Positions 35,016 to 44,456 of a DNA stretch of 64,000 bases are shown here, piece by piece (the first letter of the stretch is position 1; each line of letters begins with the position of its first letter). The position numbers were made by a program, and so were the translations under genes. The stretch comes from Afipia sp. P52-10 (GTDB taxonomy: Bacteria > Pseudomonadota > Alphaproteobacteria > Rhizobiales > Xanthobacteraceae), in assembly GCF_000516555.1 (NCBI RefSeq), contig NZ_AZSJ01000002.1, positions 1,218-65,217 of the forward strand, given 5' to 3'. The notes beneath the pieces were generated by a model, which did no database searches, was not told the DNA's origin, and saw only the letters and a program-made list of their open reading frames with translations.

Positions 35016-35113
35016 CCTCATCCTGAGGAGCCGCGAAGCGGCGTCTCGAAGGATGGGGAGACGCTACTGGCCTCTTGGTTCGAGACGCGCGTGCCGCGCT
35101 CATCACCATGAGG
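35016..35113. repeat. REP-like element between ilvB and ilvN
   Basis: Starts CCTCATCCTGAGGAGCCGC, continues GCGTCTCGAAGGATGGGG and GGTTCGAGACGC, and ends CATCACCATGAGG. It belongs to the family at 30751-30858 and lies inside the operon, where its hairpins could modulate the ratio of the two subunits. Confidence 0.75.
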
Positions 35114-35137
35114 TTCGAAACGGATGAGAAACGTACA

Positions 35138-35680
35138 ATGAACCAACCCGCTTCCGCCTACTTCCTTGAGGATCGCCACGATCCGAATGAGACGCACACG
35201 CTCTCCGTCCTCGTCGCCAACGAGCCCGGCGTGCTCGCGCGCGTGATCGGCCTGTTCTCCGGCCGCGGCTACAACATCGAGAGCCTGACGGTGTCGGAGA
35301 CCGAGCACCAGAAGCACGTCTCGCGCATCACCATCGTCACCACCGGTACGCCGATGGTGATCGAGCAGATCAAGCACCAGCTCGACCGCATGATCCCGGT
35401 CTACCGGGTGGTGGACATGACGCTCGCCGGCCGTTCGATCGAGCGCGAATTGGCGATGGTCAAGGTGAAAAGCTCCGGCGATCCGCGGGTCGAGGCGCTG
35501 CGGCTGGCGGAGGCGTTCCGCGCCCGTGTCATCGATGCCACCACCGAGAGTTTCGTGTTCGAGATCACAGGAAACACGGCGAAGATCGACCAGTTCATCG
35601 ATCTGATGAAGCCGTTAGGCCTCGTCGAAGTGTCGCGCACCGGCGTTGTCGCGATCTCGCGGGGACCGGAAGGGATGTAA
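35138..35680 (+). CDS. ilvN: Acetolactate synthase, small (regulatory) subunit
   Basis: The 180-residue ACT-domain subunit confers valine feedback inhibition and stabilises the large subunit. It shows THTLSVLVANEPGVLARVIG and LFSGRGYNIESLTVSETE, the amino-acid binding ACT domain, and the C-terminal domain ending 'GLVEVSRTGVVAISRG'. The ATG at 35138 is chosen over upstream frame Met codons. It is also named ilvH. Separated from ilvB by 143 bases that contain a REP-like element. Confidence 0.94.
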   Translation: MNQPASAYFLEDRHDPNETHTLSVLVANEPGVLARVIGLFSGRGYNIESLTVSETEHQKHVSRITIVTTGTPMVIEQIKHQLDRMIPVYRVVDMTLAGRSIERELAMVKVKSSGDPRVEALRLAEAFRARVIDATTESFVFEITGNTAKIDQFIDLMKPLGLVEVSRTGVVAISRGPEGM

Positions 35681-35681
35681 C

Positions 35682-36392
35682 ATGCTCGCCCGCGACTGGT
35701 ATTACAACGACCGTCGTCAGGTCGGCCTCGACTTCTCCGCGGAAGCCCAGGTCGCCACCTACGATCGCCGCCAGGGCGATCACCCCGATCGCGCGCGCAG
35801 CGTGCTGAAGAGCCTCGGCGTCAAGCCGGGCTGGACCGTGGCCGACATCGGCTGCGGCATCGGACTGATGGCCTGCGAGGCGGCGGAGATGGGCGCCACC
35901 GTACACGCAGTCGATATTTCGCCGGCGATGCTGCAGATGGCGGAGTTGCGTGCCCGCGAACTCGGCGTGTCGCTGATCACCCAGTCGGCGGGCTTCCTGA
36001 GCTTCACCTACGAGCCCGGCTCGTTCGATCTGATCATCAGCGAGTTCGCGCTCCATCACCTGCCGGACTTCTGGAAGGCGGTGGCGCTGGCGCGGCTGTT
36101 CAAGGCGCTGAAGCCCGGCGGCACGCTGTTCCTGCGCGACATCGTGTTCTCGTGCAAGCCCGATGGGGTCGAGCGCAACGTCGAACAGTGGACCGATTTC
36201 CTGTTGAAGAACCACAGCTATTCGCGCGAGGAGTTCGCCATGCATGTGCGTGATGAACACTCGACCTTCGGCTGGGTGATCGAGGGATTATTGAAGGAAG
36301 CGGGCTTTGCGATCGAGGAGGCGGAGTATCGTCCGCCGGTCTATGCCGCGTATCGCGTGATCAAGCCGCACGCGAACGGCGAGGGCAAGTAA
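35682..36392 (+). CDS. Class I SAM-dependent methyltransferase
   Basis: A 236-residue methyltransferase with the SAM-binding motif VADIGCGIGLMACEAA (about 48-62), VHAVDISPAML (motif II) and the post-motif LKPGGTLFLRDIVF. The substrate is unknown. It starts one base after the ilvN stop, so it is translationally linked to the ilv operon, but nothing in the enzyme ties it to branched-chain amino acids. Could be a ubiquinone/menaquinone-like or small-molecule methyltransferase. Confidence 0.82.
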   Translation: MLARDWYYNDRRQVGLDFSAEAQVATYDRRQGDHPDRARSVLKSLGVKPGWTVADIGCGIGLMACEAAEMGATVHAVDISPAMLQMAELRARELGVSLITQSAGFLSFTYEPGSFDLIISEFALHHLPDFWKAVALARLFKALKPGGTLFLRDIVFSCKPDGVERNVEQWTDFLLKNHSYSREEFAMHVRDEHSTFGWVIEGLLKEAGFAIEEAEYRPPVYAAYRVIKPHANGEGK

Positions 36393-36408
36393 CCCTTGTA
36401 CCCACGCC

Positions 36409-37011
36409 ATGTCGCACGAACTCACAGTTGCCTTCATCGTCTTCGCCACGGTGGCGTTGTTCACGCCGGGGCCGAACAACACGATGCTGCTGACATCGGG
36501 GCTGAACTTCGGCTTTCGCCGGACGCTGCCGCATGTGCTCGGCGTCAACCTCGGTTTCAGCTTTCTGGTCGCGGTCGTCGGCCTCGGTCTCGGCGCGATC
36601 TTCCATGCCTATCCGGTGCTCTACACCGTGCTGAAATATGCGGGCGCGGCGTATCTGCTCTATCTCGCTTACGCGATCGCGATGTCGGGCGGGATCGACG
36701 CCAAGGGCGACAAGCGCGGCCGGCCGCTGACTTTCTTCGGCGCGGCACTGTTCCAGTGGATCAACGTCAAGGGGCTGGTGATCGCGATCGGCAGCCTGAC
36801 CACCTATTCGGCGATCGCGCCGTATCCCTACAATGTGCTCGTTCTGAGCCTGATCTTTGCCATCGTCGGGTTCTTCTCGTCCTCGACCTGGGCCCTGTTC
36901 GGAACGGCCCTGAGCCGTTTCCTGTCGACGCCGCGTTCGATCCGCATCTTCAATGTGGTGATGGCGCTGCTGCTGGTCGCATCCCTGTATCCGGTGCTGT
37001 TCGAGGGATGA
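36409..37011 (+). CDS. LysE/RhtB-family amino acid exporter
   Basis: A 200-residue translocator with about five or six helices and the family signature ALFTPGPNNTMLLTSGLNFG, then LPHVLGVNLGFSF. Members export amino acids such as lysine, homoserine or threonine; exporting a branched-chain amino acid or precursor would fit its place between ilvN and ilvC but is inference. It begins 16 bases after the methyltransferase. Confidence 0.85.
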   Translation: MSHELTVAFIVFATVALFTPGPNNTMLLTSGLNFGFRRTLPHVLGVNLGFSFLVAVVGLGLGAIFHAYPVLYTVLKYAGAAYLLYLAYAIAMSGGIDAKGDKRGRPLTFFGAALFQWINVKGLVIAIGSLTTYSAIAPYPYNVLVLSLIFAIVGFFSSSTWALFGTALSRFLSTPRSIRIFNVVMALLLVASLYPVLFEG

Positions 37012-37132
37012 CGATGCTTTGCGAGGGGAGCAAAATGCTCTACAGACAGCGCCGAAATCATGTTTCCGAGGGGCCTTGGCGCACCCCGGGCACTTCCTGA
37101 CATTCGTCAACCAATGAGGGCCTTGAGGATAA

Positions 37133-38176
<1,044 letters not shown>

Positions 38177-38200
38177 GCCTGGCGGCTTTCTTCTTGCTGG

Positions 38201-38220
38201 GGGCTCGCAGGCGCGAGCCC
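38201..38220 (+). terminator. Hairpin after ilvC
   Basis: GGGCTCGC/GCGAGCCC, an 8-bp stem with an AGGC loop, 24 bases after the ilvC stop and preceded by a T-rich stretch (CTTTCTTCTT). It lacks a T-run after the stem. Confidence 0.45.
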
Positions 38221-38224
38221 TATG

Positions 38225-38262
38225 GGATCAAGAAGGGCGCTCTGGCCGGCAAGAGCAAGAAC
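38225..38262 (+). repeat. Decayed duplicate of the ilvC 3' end
   Basis: GGATCAAGAAGGGCG followed by a diverged stretch and CAAGAAC repeats 38136-38173 with about six substitutions in 38 bases. Translated, the original gives [12 protein letters not shown] and the copy IKKGALAGKSKN. The copy is out of frame with ilvC (offset 89 bases) and has no start codon. Confidence 0.75.
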
Positions 38263-38274
38263 GGAGCTCGGCCT

Positions 38275-38404
38275 CTCTCTTTACCTCTCCCCGTATATGG
38301 GGGGAGGTCGGATCGCGTAGCAATCCGGGTGAGGGCTCCGGCATGACGAAAGTATTCGCTCCTCACCCCAACCCTCTCCCCGCGAGCGGGGAGAGGGAGA
38401 GCAA
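38275..38404. repeat. REP-like CTCTCCCC element
   Basis: The block contains two palindromes, CCTCTCCCCGTATATGGGGGGA-like at the left and CCCTCTCCCCGCGAGCGGGG-like at the right, joined by GGTCGGATCGCGTAGCAATC and a Cys-free spacer; similar arms occur at 12022-12042, 6707-6740 and 46243-46268. No gene. Confidence 0.65.
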
Positions 38405-38418
38405 CTAACCTCAAGGCG

Positions 38419-38447
38419 AAAACGCCGGCCCGAAGGCCGGCGTTTTT
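38419..38447 (+). terminator. Terminator of the ilv cluster
   Basis: A 12-bp stem AAAACGCCGGCC paired with GGCCGGCGTTTT around CGAA, followed by TTTGTTTGTG. It is a textbook intrinsic terminator and can also stop the convergent amidase transcript. Confidence 0.85.
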
Positions 38448-38485
38448 GTTTGTGGTTCACTCTGCAGTGATTACTTGGTCGCGAC

Positions 38486-39910
38486 TCATTCCGCCGCTGC
38501 CCGGCGCGCATTCTGCCAGTCCTCAGTCAGCGCCGGCCGCCGGTTGCGGAACGCGGTCGCCTTCTCATAGGCGTCGCCGACGCGCAGAACGAGATCGTCC
38601 TCGAAATGCCGTCCGGCGATCTGTAGCGACAGCGGCAGCCCGCTTGCGCCGAAGCCGTTGCAGACCGACAGCGCCGGCTGGCCGGTGAGATTGTACGGGC
38701 GGCAGTAGTGCGTGTTGCCGCCGACATGGTGGGCGTAATCTCCGAGTTTCGGCGCGGCCTCGCGCGAGGTCGGACAGATCAGGATATCGACGTCGCGCAT
38801 TGTGTGCGCGACCTCGGCGACCAGCCGCCTGCGCTGGCGCTGGGCGTTGACATAGTCGCTGGCGTTGGTGAAGGCGCCGGCCAGGATGCGGCGGCGGCCG
38901 ATCGCGCCGTAGCGCAGCGGATTTTCGCGCATGGCCTTGGCATGGATCGCAAACGCGTCCGACCGCGAGATCAACAGCCCCGCGTTCTGGAAGGCTTGCA
39001 ACGTCGCCAGCTTCACGTCGCGCACCTCGGCGCCGAGATCCTTCAGCACCGCCACCGAGGCGTCGAGCGCTGCGATCACCTCTGCCGTCGCCGGAAAGTC
39101 CTTTTCGTAGAAGTTGCGGATCAGCCCGACGCGGACGCCTTTGAGGTTGCCGCCGAGGCCCGCCACCGGATCCTTGATCGCGGTCTGCGCACTGGCCGGG
39201 TCGCGCGGGTCGTACCCGGCGATGGCTTGCAGCACCAGCGCGCAGTCCTCCGCCGTCCAGCACATCGGCCCGATGTGGTCGAGCGAGAACGACAGCGGCA
39301 CCACGCCGCTGCGGCTGACCAGACCATAGGTCGGCTTGTGCCCGGCGATGCCACACAAGGAGGCGGGCGAGCGGATCGAGCCGCCGGTGTCGGAACCGAG
39401 CGCGCCGAGCGCGAGACCCGCCGCGACCGCCGCCGCCGAGCCGCTGGAGGAGCCGGCCGGATCGTGCGCCGTGTTCCACGGGTTCTTGGCCGGCAGCCAC
39501 GGCAGGTCATGCGACGGCCCGCCGATGGCGAACTCCCAGGTGGCGAGCTTGCCGAGGATCACCGCGCCGGCGTCGCGCAGCCGCGCGGTAACGAAGGCGT
39601 CTTCCGCCGACACGCTGTCCTTCAGCACGGCGGAATGCGCCGTGGTCGGATGCCCCTTGTAGGCGATGATGTCCTTCAGCCCGAGCGGAATGCCATGCAG
39701 CGGTCCGCGCCACCGGCCCTTGGCGATTTCGGCTTCGGCCTGCTTCGCCTGCGCCAGCGCCTCGTCCGCCAACAGCAGGATGATGCTGTTGAGCTGGCCG
39801 TCGAGCGCCGCGATCCGGCTCAGGCAGTCCTGCGTCAACTCGACCGGCGACAGCTTCTTGTCGCGGATCAGGCGCGAGGCTTCGGCGATCGTCAGCGGGT
39901 TCGCGCTCAT
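38486..39910 (-). CDS. Amidase, AtzE/GatA-like
   Basis: A 474-residue amidase-signature hydrolase with the Ser-Ser-Lys triad: Lys79 (PLGLKDIIAYKG), Ser around 155 in DPAGSSSGSAA, and the nucleophile Ser179 in GSDTGGSIRSPAS. 'KPTYGLVSRSGVVPLSFSLD' supports the family. The frame is open 150 codons upstream, but the true start overlaps the stop of the AtzG-like gene (39908-39910). In AtzE-type enzymes the small subunit AtzG is needed for activity on carboxybiuret-like amides; the substrate here is not known. Confidence 0.88.
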   Translation of the reverse strand: MSANPLTIAEASRLIRDKKLSPVELTQDCLSRIAALDGQLNSIILLLADEALAQAKQAEAEIAKGRWRGPLHGIPLGLKDIIAYKGHPTTAHSAVLKDSVSAEDAFVTARLRDAGAVILGKLATWEFAIGGPSHDLPWLPAKNPWNTAHDPAGSSSGSAAAVAAGLALGALGSDTGGSIRSPASLCGIAGHKPTYGLVSRSGVVPLSFSLDHIGPMCWTAEDCALVLQAIAGYDPRDPASAQTAIKDPVAGLGGNLKGVRVGLIRNFYEKDFPATAEVIAALDASVAVLKDLGAEVRDVKLATLQAFQNAGLLISRSDAFAIHAKAMRENPLRYGAIGRRRILAGAFTNASDYVNAQRQRRRLVAEVAHTMRDVDILICPTSREAAPKLGDYAHHVGGNTHYCRPYNLTGQPALSVCNGFGASGLPLSLQIAGRHFEDDLVLRVGDAYEKATAFRNRRPALTEDWQNARRAAAE

Positions 39911-40098
39911 GCCGCACCTCCCACCAGCCGGTCGGTCGGATAGATCATCGCCATTTCGTCGGAGAGCGTCAGGCCTTCGCGCACCTGCGCGGCCGCGCGC
40001 TCGATTTCGGCGACCATATCCAGCAGCGGTTTCCTGTCGGCTTCGGGAAGAGTAACGCCGAGGCTGGCGAGACGGGTTTCGAATTCGTCCATTGTCAT
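39907..40098 (-). CDS. AtzG-like small subunit of the amidase
   Basis: A 63-residue helical protein, MTMDEFETRLASLGVTLPEA followed by DRKPLLDMVAEIERAAAQVR and ending DRLVGGAA. It resembles AtzG (a GatC-like protein) and its stop overlaps the amidase start (ATGA), so the two are translated together. AAGGA lies about 9 bases before the ATG at 40098. It probably binds the amidase as a belt-like partner. Confidence 0.75.
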   Translation of the reverse strand: MTMDEFETRLASLGVTLPEADRKPLLDMVAEIERAAAQVREGLTLSDEMAMIYPTDRLVGGAA

Positions 40099-40370
40099 GC
40101 TGCGCATCCTTGTCGTGGGCGGTCTTGCGCCGCCTGATACCAAGGAGGTCATTAATCGCGGCCGCGCGCAAGCCCGCCCGCGCAACTCTTCTCAGAGGGA
40201 AACGCTGATCTGCGTTCCGGTGTCCGGACCTTACGTGAGTATGGCTTTGCCAACAAAGATGATTGCAATCATTCTTGATCGGTTTGCCGCAGGCTTCGCC
40301 GCTTGAACGAATCCGCAAAAACCGCATGCTGCGCGCGCCCGGCGGCGGCCGCCGGATGTGAGGACATCCC

Positions 40371-41243
40371 ATGCAGTCTCAGGCGCTTCGATCCGTCGTC
40401 ATCACTGGCACCTCGACGGGGATCGGCTGGAGTGCGGCGAAGATTCTGCTCGACCGAGGCTTCCGGGTATTCGGCAGCGTCCGCAAGGCTGACGATGCCG
40501 CGCGGCTGCAGGGCGAACTCGGCGCCAACTTCGTGCCGCTGATCTTCGACGTCACCGACGAGACCGCCGTTCTCGCCGCTGCCGCCAAGGTGCGGAGCCA
40601 GCTTGAAGGCGCGCGGCTGGCGGGGCTGGTCAACAACGCTGGCATCGCCGTCGCGGGTCCCTCGCTGGAGGTGCCGCTCGACGACTATCGCCGGCAGATG
40701 GAGATCAACGTGATCGGCCCGATCAGCGTGACGCGGGCGTTCGCGCCGCTGCTCGGCACCGACGAGGCGCTGTCGGGGGCGGCCGGGCGTATCGTCATGA
40801 TCAGCTCGGTCTCCGGCGTCAACGGCAGTCCGTTCGTCGGGCCTTACAGCGCGTCGAAGCATGCGCTGGAGGGATTCGCGGAAAGCCTGCGGCGCGAACT
40901 GATCATGTTCGGCATCGACGTAATCGTCATCGGGCCGGCGGCGGTGAAGACACCGATCTGGGCCAAGGCGCAGGAGATGGATGTGGCGCCGTTCGCTGCC
41001 TCGCCGTATTTCCCGGCCTTGCAAACGATGCGGGCGATGATGGCCGAGCTCGGCAACAGCGGTTTGCCGGTGGAGCGGATCGGCGCGCTGGTGCATGAGG
41101 CATTGACGACGCCGCGTCCGAAGGTGCGCTACGCGATCTCCAACGAGCCGCTGCAACTGTTCATGATGCGTATCCTGCCGAAGCGGCTGATCGATTGCGT
41201 CGTCGCCAAGCGGCTCGGATTGGTGCGGAAGACGGCGGACTGA
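40371..41243 (+). CDS. Short-chain dehydrogenase/reductase
   Basis: A 290-residue Rossmann-fold oxidoreductase with the nucleotide motif TGTSTGIG (about 13-20), the NNAG at about 87-90 and the catalytic Ser...Tyr-x-x-x-Lys in ISSVSG and [10 protein letters not shown]. Substrate unknown; it overlaps in spacing with pdxY, starting the gene 14 bases earlier, so the two are probably co-transcribed. Similar SDRs act on retinoids, steroids or fatty alcohols. Confidence 0.88.
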   Translation: MQSQALRSVVITGTSTGIGWSAAKILLDRGFRVFGSVRKADDAARLQGELGANFVPLIFDVTDETAVLAAAAKVRSQLEGARLAGLVNNAGIAVAGPSLEVPLDDYRRQMEINVIGPISVTRAFAPLLGTDEALSGAAGRIVMISSVSGVNGSPFVGPYSASKHALEGFAESLRRELIMFGIDVIVIGPAAVKTPIWAKAQEMDVAPFAASPYFPALQTMRAMMAELGNSGLPVERIGALVHEALTTPRPKVRYAISNEPLQLFMMRILPKRLIDCVVAKRLGLVRKTAD

Positions 41244-41257
41244 GCTGGGACATGGCC

Positions 41258-42106
41258 ATGAACATTCTCTCGATACAGTCCTGGGTCGCGTACGGTCATG
41301 TGGGCAATGCAGCCGCGGTGTTTCCGATGCAGCGGCTCGGCCACGAGGTCTGGGCAGTCAACACCGTGCAGTTCTCCAACCATACTGGCTACGGCGCCTG
41401 GACCGGCAGCGTGTTCACCGGCGAGGCGATTGCCGATGTCGTCAGCGGCATCGCTGCGCGTGGTGCGCTGGCCCGTTGCGACGGCGTGCTCTCCGGCTAC
41501 ATGGGCGATGCGGCGATCGGCGAGGCCATCCTCGGCGCGGTTGCGCAGGTGAAAGCCGTGCGGCCGGATGCGCTCTACTGCTGCGATCCGGTGATCGGCG
41601 ACGTCGGCCGCGGCGTCTTCGTGCGGCCGGGCATTCCGGAGTTCATGAAGGCGCGGGCGGTGGCGGCCGCCGACATCATCACGCCGAACCACTTCGAGCT
41701 TGAGCTGCTTGCGGGCCGCGAGGCGCGGACGGCGGCGGACCTCGCCGCTGCGCTCGATGCGGTGCATGCGCTCGGGCCACAGGTGGTGGTTGTGACCAGC
41801 CTGCTTCTGACCGACACGCCGCCGGGCGTGATCGATCTCGTGGTCTCTTCGCCCAACGGCCGTTTCCGCGTGCGCACGCCGCTGCTGCCGGTGTCGGTGA
41901 ACGGCGCGGGTGATGCGATCGCGGCGCTGTTCTTCGTGCATTATCTGGAAACGCGCGACGCGGGCGAAGCGCTGGCGCGGGCGGCGTCGTCGGTCTACGG
42001 CCTGCTGAAACGCACCGCGGACGCCGGTTCGCGTGAGATTCTGCTAATCGCTGCGCAGGACGAATTCGTCAACCCGACGGCACGGTTCGAGGTGGAGCGG
42101 GTTTGA
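41258..42106 (+). CDS. pdxY: Pyridoxal kinase
   Basis: Phosphorylates pyridoxal (and related vitamers) in PLP salvage. The 282-residue ribokinase-fold protein begins [20 protein letters not shown], and contains [32 protein letters not shown] and the anion-hole [13 protein letters not shown] with the catalytic Asp. GGGA is 7 bases before the ATG at 41258; an ATG two codons earlier (41252) is less well placed. Confidence 0.92.
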   Translation: MNILSIQSWVAYGHVGNAAAVFPMQRLGHEVWAVNTVQFSNHTGYGAWTGSVFTGEAIADVVSGIAARGALARCDGVLSGYMGDAAIGEAILGAVAQVKAVRPDALYCCDPVIGDVGRGVFVRPGIPEFMKARAVAAADIITPNHFELELLAGREARTAADLAAALDAVHALGPQVVVVTSLLLTDTPPGVIDLVVSSPNGRFRVRTPLLPVSVNGAGDAIAALFFVHYLETRDAGEALARAASSVYGLLKRTADAGSREILLIAAQDEFVNPTARFEVERV

Positions 42107-42145
42107 AGTTGCCGCCAATCTTCATGGGTGAACGTCCATGAGGTT

Positions 42146-42365
42146 GTCATTCCGGGGCGCGAGCAACCGAACTCGGGTCTACCCGAGTTCGGCATTCTTC
42201 ATGTCCAAGTCGGCAACGGCCGACTTGGATGCGAGCGAACCCGGAATCCATAAACCCTGTCCACGCGAATGAGATGCGGCTTCAGTCAACTCACGCTTTG
42301 AAAGTCTTGCTGAGACCGGGCGTATGGATTCCGGGCCCGCGCCGAGATGGCGCGTCCCGAATGAC
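42146..42365. repeat. REP-like cluster (ATTCCGGG family) with nested palindromes
   Basis: GTCATTCCGGGGCGCGAGC opens the block, followed by CCGAACTCGGGTCTACCCGA (11-bp stem) and CCAAGTCGGCAACGGCCGAC (10-bp stem), then CCCGGAATCC. A second, shorter copy runs from about 42326 to 42364. It fills the 306-base gap between pdxY and the carboxylesterase; no gene is seen. Confidence 0.75.
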
Positions 42366-42412
42366 GGCTGAGTGTGGTGAAGCATCTCGCAACCGTAGCG
42401 AAGCAAGGCTCG

Positions 42413-44002
42413 TTACAACACGTCCTTCTCCGCAGCACTCGCCAGCAGCACGCGCTCGTCGTCGCGGAATTGCGGCACTGCCTTCGAGGCCGTGTCGAAC
42501 ACCATCGTCGTCCGCTCCGGCACGGTGTAGGCGGGCCAGTGCGGGATGCCGGGATGGTTCGGGTTGCCGGTGCGGGCGAAGGCGATCCAGGCCGGGCTGA
42601 TCTGCTCGGCGAGCGCCTGCGGTTCGGCCTGTTCGGTGCCGACCATCGAGGCCGAGCCCGCCACGTTGTCGAACACGAACGGATGCTCCATCGAATGCGG
42701 CGAACCCCACTTGCCGCCGTCCACCGGCGTCACCCAGTCGATCTCGTAAAGATAGACCGGCGCCTGGCCTTGCGCGGCCTTCAGGTCCGCGTGCCGCCAG
42801 GCGCCGCGGCGAAAGACGATCGCCGATACCATGTCGAAGAACAGCTGGCCCGGCGTCGCCTTCGGCGCCTTCTTGCGGAACAGCGCGATCGCCTCGTCCA
42901 GCTTGTCCGGTCCGAACCACGCCGAGAGCCGCTTGCGCATGGTGGACTCGTCGATGTCGAACAGGTCCGGCCGCGGCGTACCCATCAGCATGCTCATCTC
43001 GGTGGCGGTCGAGCCGATCATCAGCGGCACGTCGGCGGACACCTCCGGCGCTTTCGGCCAGCTCGGGCCTGCGGGCAGATTCTTGCCATCGGCGACCGGC
43101 CGCCAGACCGCGCGCCTCTCGGCCTGCGCTGCCTTGGCAATGGCCGCGACCAGGGTTCCCATCGGCAGGTCGATCAGCTTGCGCGCATCCGCGGGCTTAA
43201 GCTCGAGGCAGGCGAGCAGGGTATGCGCATGCTGCGTTGCCTGGTCTGGCGTCATCGCTTCCAGATGTGCGTTGCGGGCGTAGGTGCCGCTCTGGATGAT
43301 CGCACGGTGGAACAGGCCCTTTGCCGCAGGCATCGCCATCACGGTGGCGACTTTGCCGCCACCGCCCGACTGGCCGAAGATCGTCACGTTGGCCGGATCA
43401 CCGCCGAACTCGGCGATGTTGTCGCGCACCCATTGCAGCGCGGCGACCAGATCGAGCATGCCTGGATTGGCGTCGCCGGCTAATTCGGGGATCAACGCGC
43501 CGAGATACATGAAGCCGAATGCATTCAGCCGGTGGTTCAGCGTGACGACCACCACGTCGCCGCGCCGCGCGAGCCTTGTGCCGTCGAACACGCTGCGCGA
43601 GCCGGAGAGGGAGGCGAAGTCGCCGCCGTGAAACCAGACCATCACCGGCCGCTTGGCGCCGTCGTTCAGCGCCGGGGTCCAGATGTTCAGGCCAAGGCAG
43701 TCCTCGCCGATGCTGGTGGGATCGGTCCAGGAGGCGAATAGGCCGCGAATGGGCGCGGGCGGCTGCGGCGCCATCGACGGGTAGGTGAACGCATCGCGCA
43801 CGCCGGACCAGGCCTGCGGCGGCTGCGGCCTGCGGAAGCGGTTGCTGTCCGAGGTGGGCGCGCCGTAGGGAATGCCTTTGAAGACGGCGATGCCGTCATT
43901 GGTGCGGCCGCGCACCTTGCCATACCGCGTTGCGGCGATCGGCTCCTGGGTTGCGGTGCCATTGGCCGGCTGCGCTTGCGATTGTGCCTGAATGTCCGCC
44001 AT
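42413..44002 (-). CDS. Type B carboxylesterase (para-nitrobenzyl-esterase-like)
   Basis: A 529-residue alpha/beta hydrolase of the cholinesterase-like family. It has EDCLGLNIWTP at 100-110, the oxyanion region VMVWFHGGDF at 120-129, and the nucleophile Ser212 in the elbow FGQSGGGGKV; the acid and His lie in the C-terminal half (for example HSMEHPFVFDN). Start: GGGAGGAA is best spaced for the second ATG at 44002. No signal peptide is evident, so it is probably cytoplasmic. Substrates are esters of unknown origin. Confidence 0.88.
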   Translation of the reverse strand: MADIQAQSQAQPANGTATQEPIAATRYGKVRGRTNDGIAVFKGIPYGAPTSDSNRFRRPQPPQAWSGVRDAFTYPSMAPQPPAPIRGLFASWTDPTSIGEDCLGLNIWTPALNDGAKRPVMVWFHGGDFASLSGSRSVFDGTRLARRGDVVVVTLNHRLNAFGFMYLGALIPELAGDANPGMLDLVAALQWVRDNIAEFGGDPANVTIFGQSGGGGKVATVMAMPAAKGLFHRAIIQSGTYARNAHLEAMTPDQATQHAHTLLACLELKPADARKLIDLPMGTLVAAIAKAAQAERRAVWRPVADGKNLPAGPSWPKAPEVSADVPLMIGSTATEMSMLMGTPRPDLFDIDESTMRKRLSAWFGPDKLDEAIALFRKKAPKATPGQLFFDMVSAIVFRRGAWRHADLKAAQGQAPVYLYEIDWVTPVDGGKWGSPHSMEHPFVFDNVAGSASMVGTEQAEPQALAEQISPAWIAFARTGNPNHPGIPHWPAYTVPERTTMVFDTASKAVPQFRDDERVLLASAAEKDVL

Positions 44003-44108
44003 CATTTCCTCCCTCGGTGCGGGACCTGCGTCCTCTTGGCTCACCGGTACGATAGAGGATGGCCCGCGGGAAGGGATCGCGGTTTTGCGAACAGGTCATG
44101 TCCAAACC

Positions 44109-44160
44109 GACATGGCTCAAGGACATGGCTCAAGGACATGGCTCAAGGGCATGGCTCAAG
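44109..44160. repeat. 13-bp tandem repeat, four copies
   Basis: Units GACATGGCTCAAG at 44109, 44122 and 44135, and GGCATGGCTCAAG at 44148. It lies in the 454-base divergent gap between the esterase and the sulfatase-fold gene. The three identical units indicate recent expansion. Apart from this and the promoter below I see nothing in the gap. Confidence 0.9.
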
Positions 44161-44330
44161 CGGTTCGGCTGCAGGTCGCAGTCGAGGTCGTGCGCCGTTG
44201 GATGCGGCTCGCGTGATCCGGCGAAGGCACAGCAGCGTACGGTTCGTCTGAACGTCCGTTCACGCCCGCGAACCTGCGCGGCGCCGTACGACTTTGGATT
44301 TGTTTTCAGCGCACGCGTCCCGACAAAAGA

Positions 44331-44359
44331 TTGCACTCGCATGACAGTCACACTACAGT
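44331..44359 (+). promoter_or_regulatory. Possible promoter of the sulfatase-fold gene
   Basis: TTGCAC at 44331-44336 and TACAGT at 44354-44359 are separated by exactly 17 bases. The hexamers match the sigma-70 consensus moderately, 98 bases before the start codon. Confidence 0.4.
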
Positions 44360-44456
44360 TTTATGACGCGGGTGCGGTCCGGCCGCCTCGTGTCGCCTGC
44401 TGGCCGCCGCCAGACCGAGGGCAAGTCCGAGCCGGGTTTCGTTTCGTGTTCGGATC

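Noticed and set aside
44109-44160. Tandem repeats as a possible CRISPR array
   Set aside because: The 13-bp units are contiguous without spacers, and no cas gene is present in the window.
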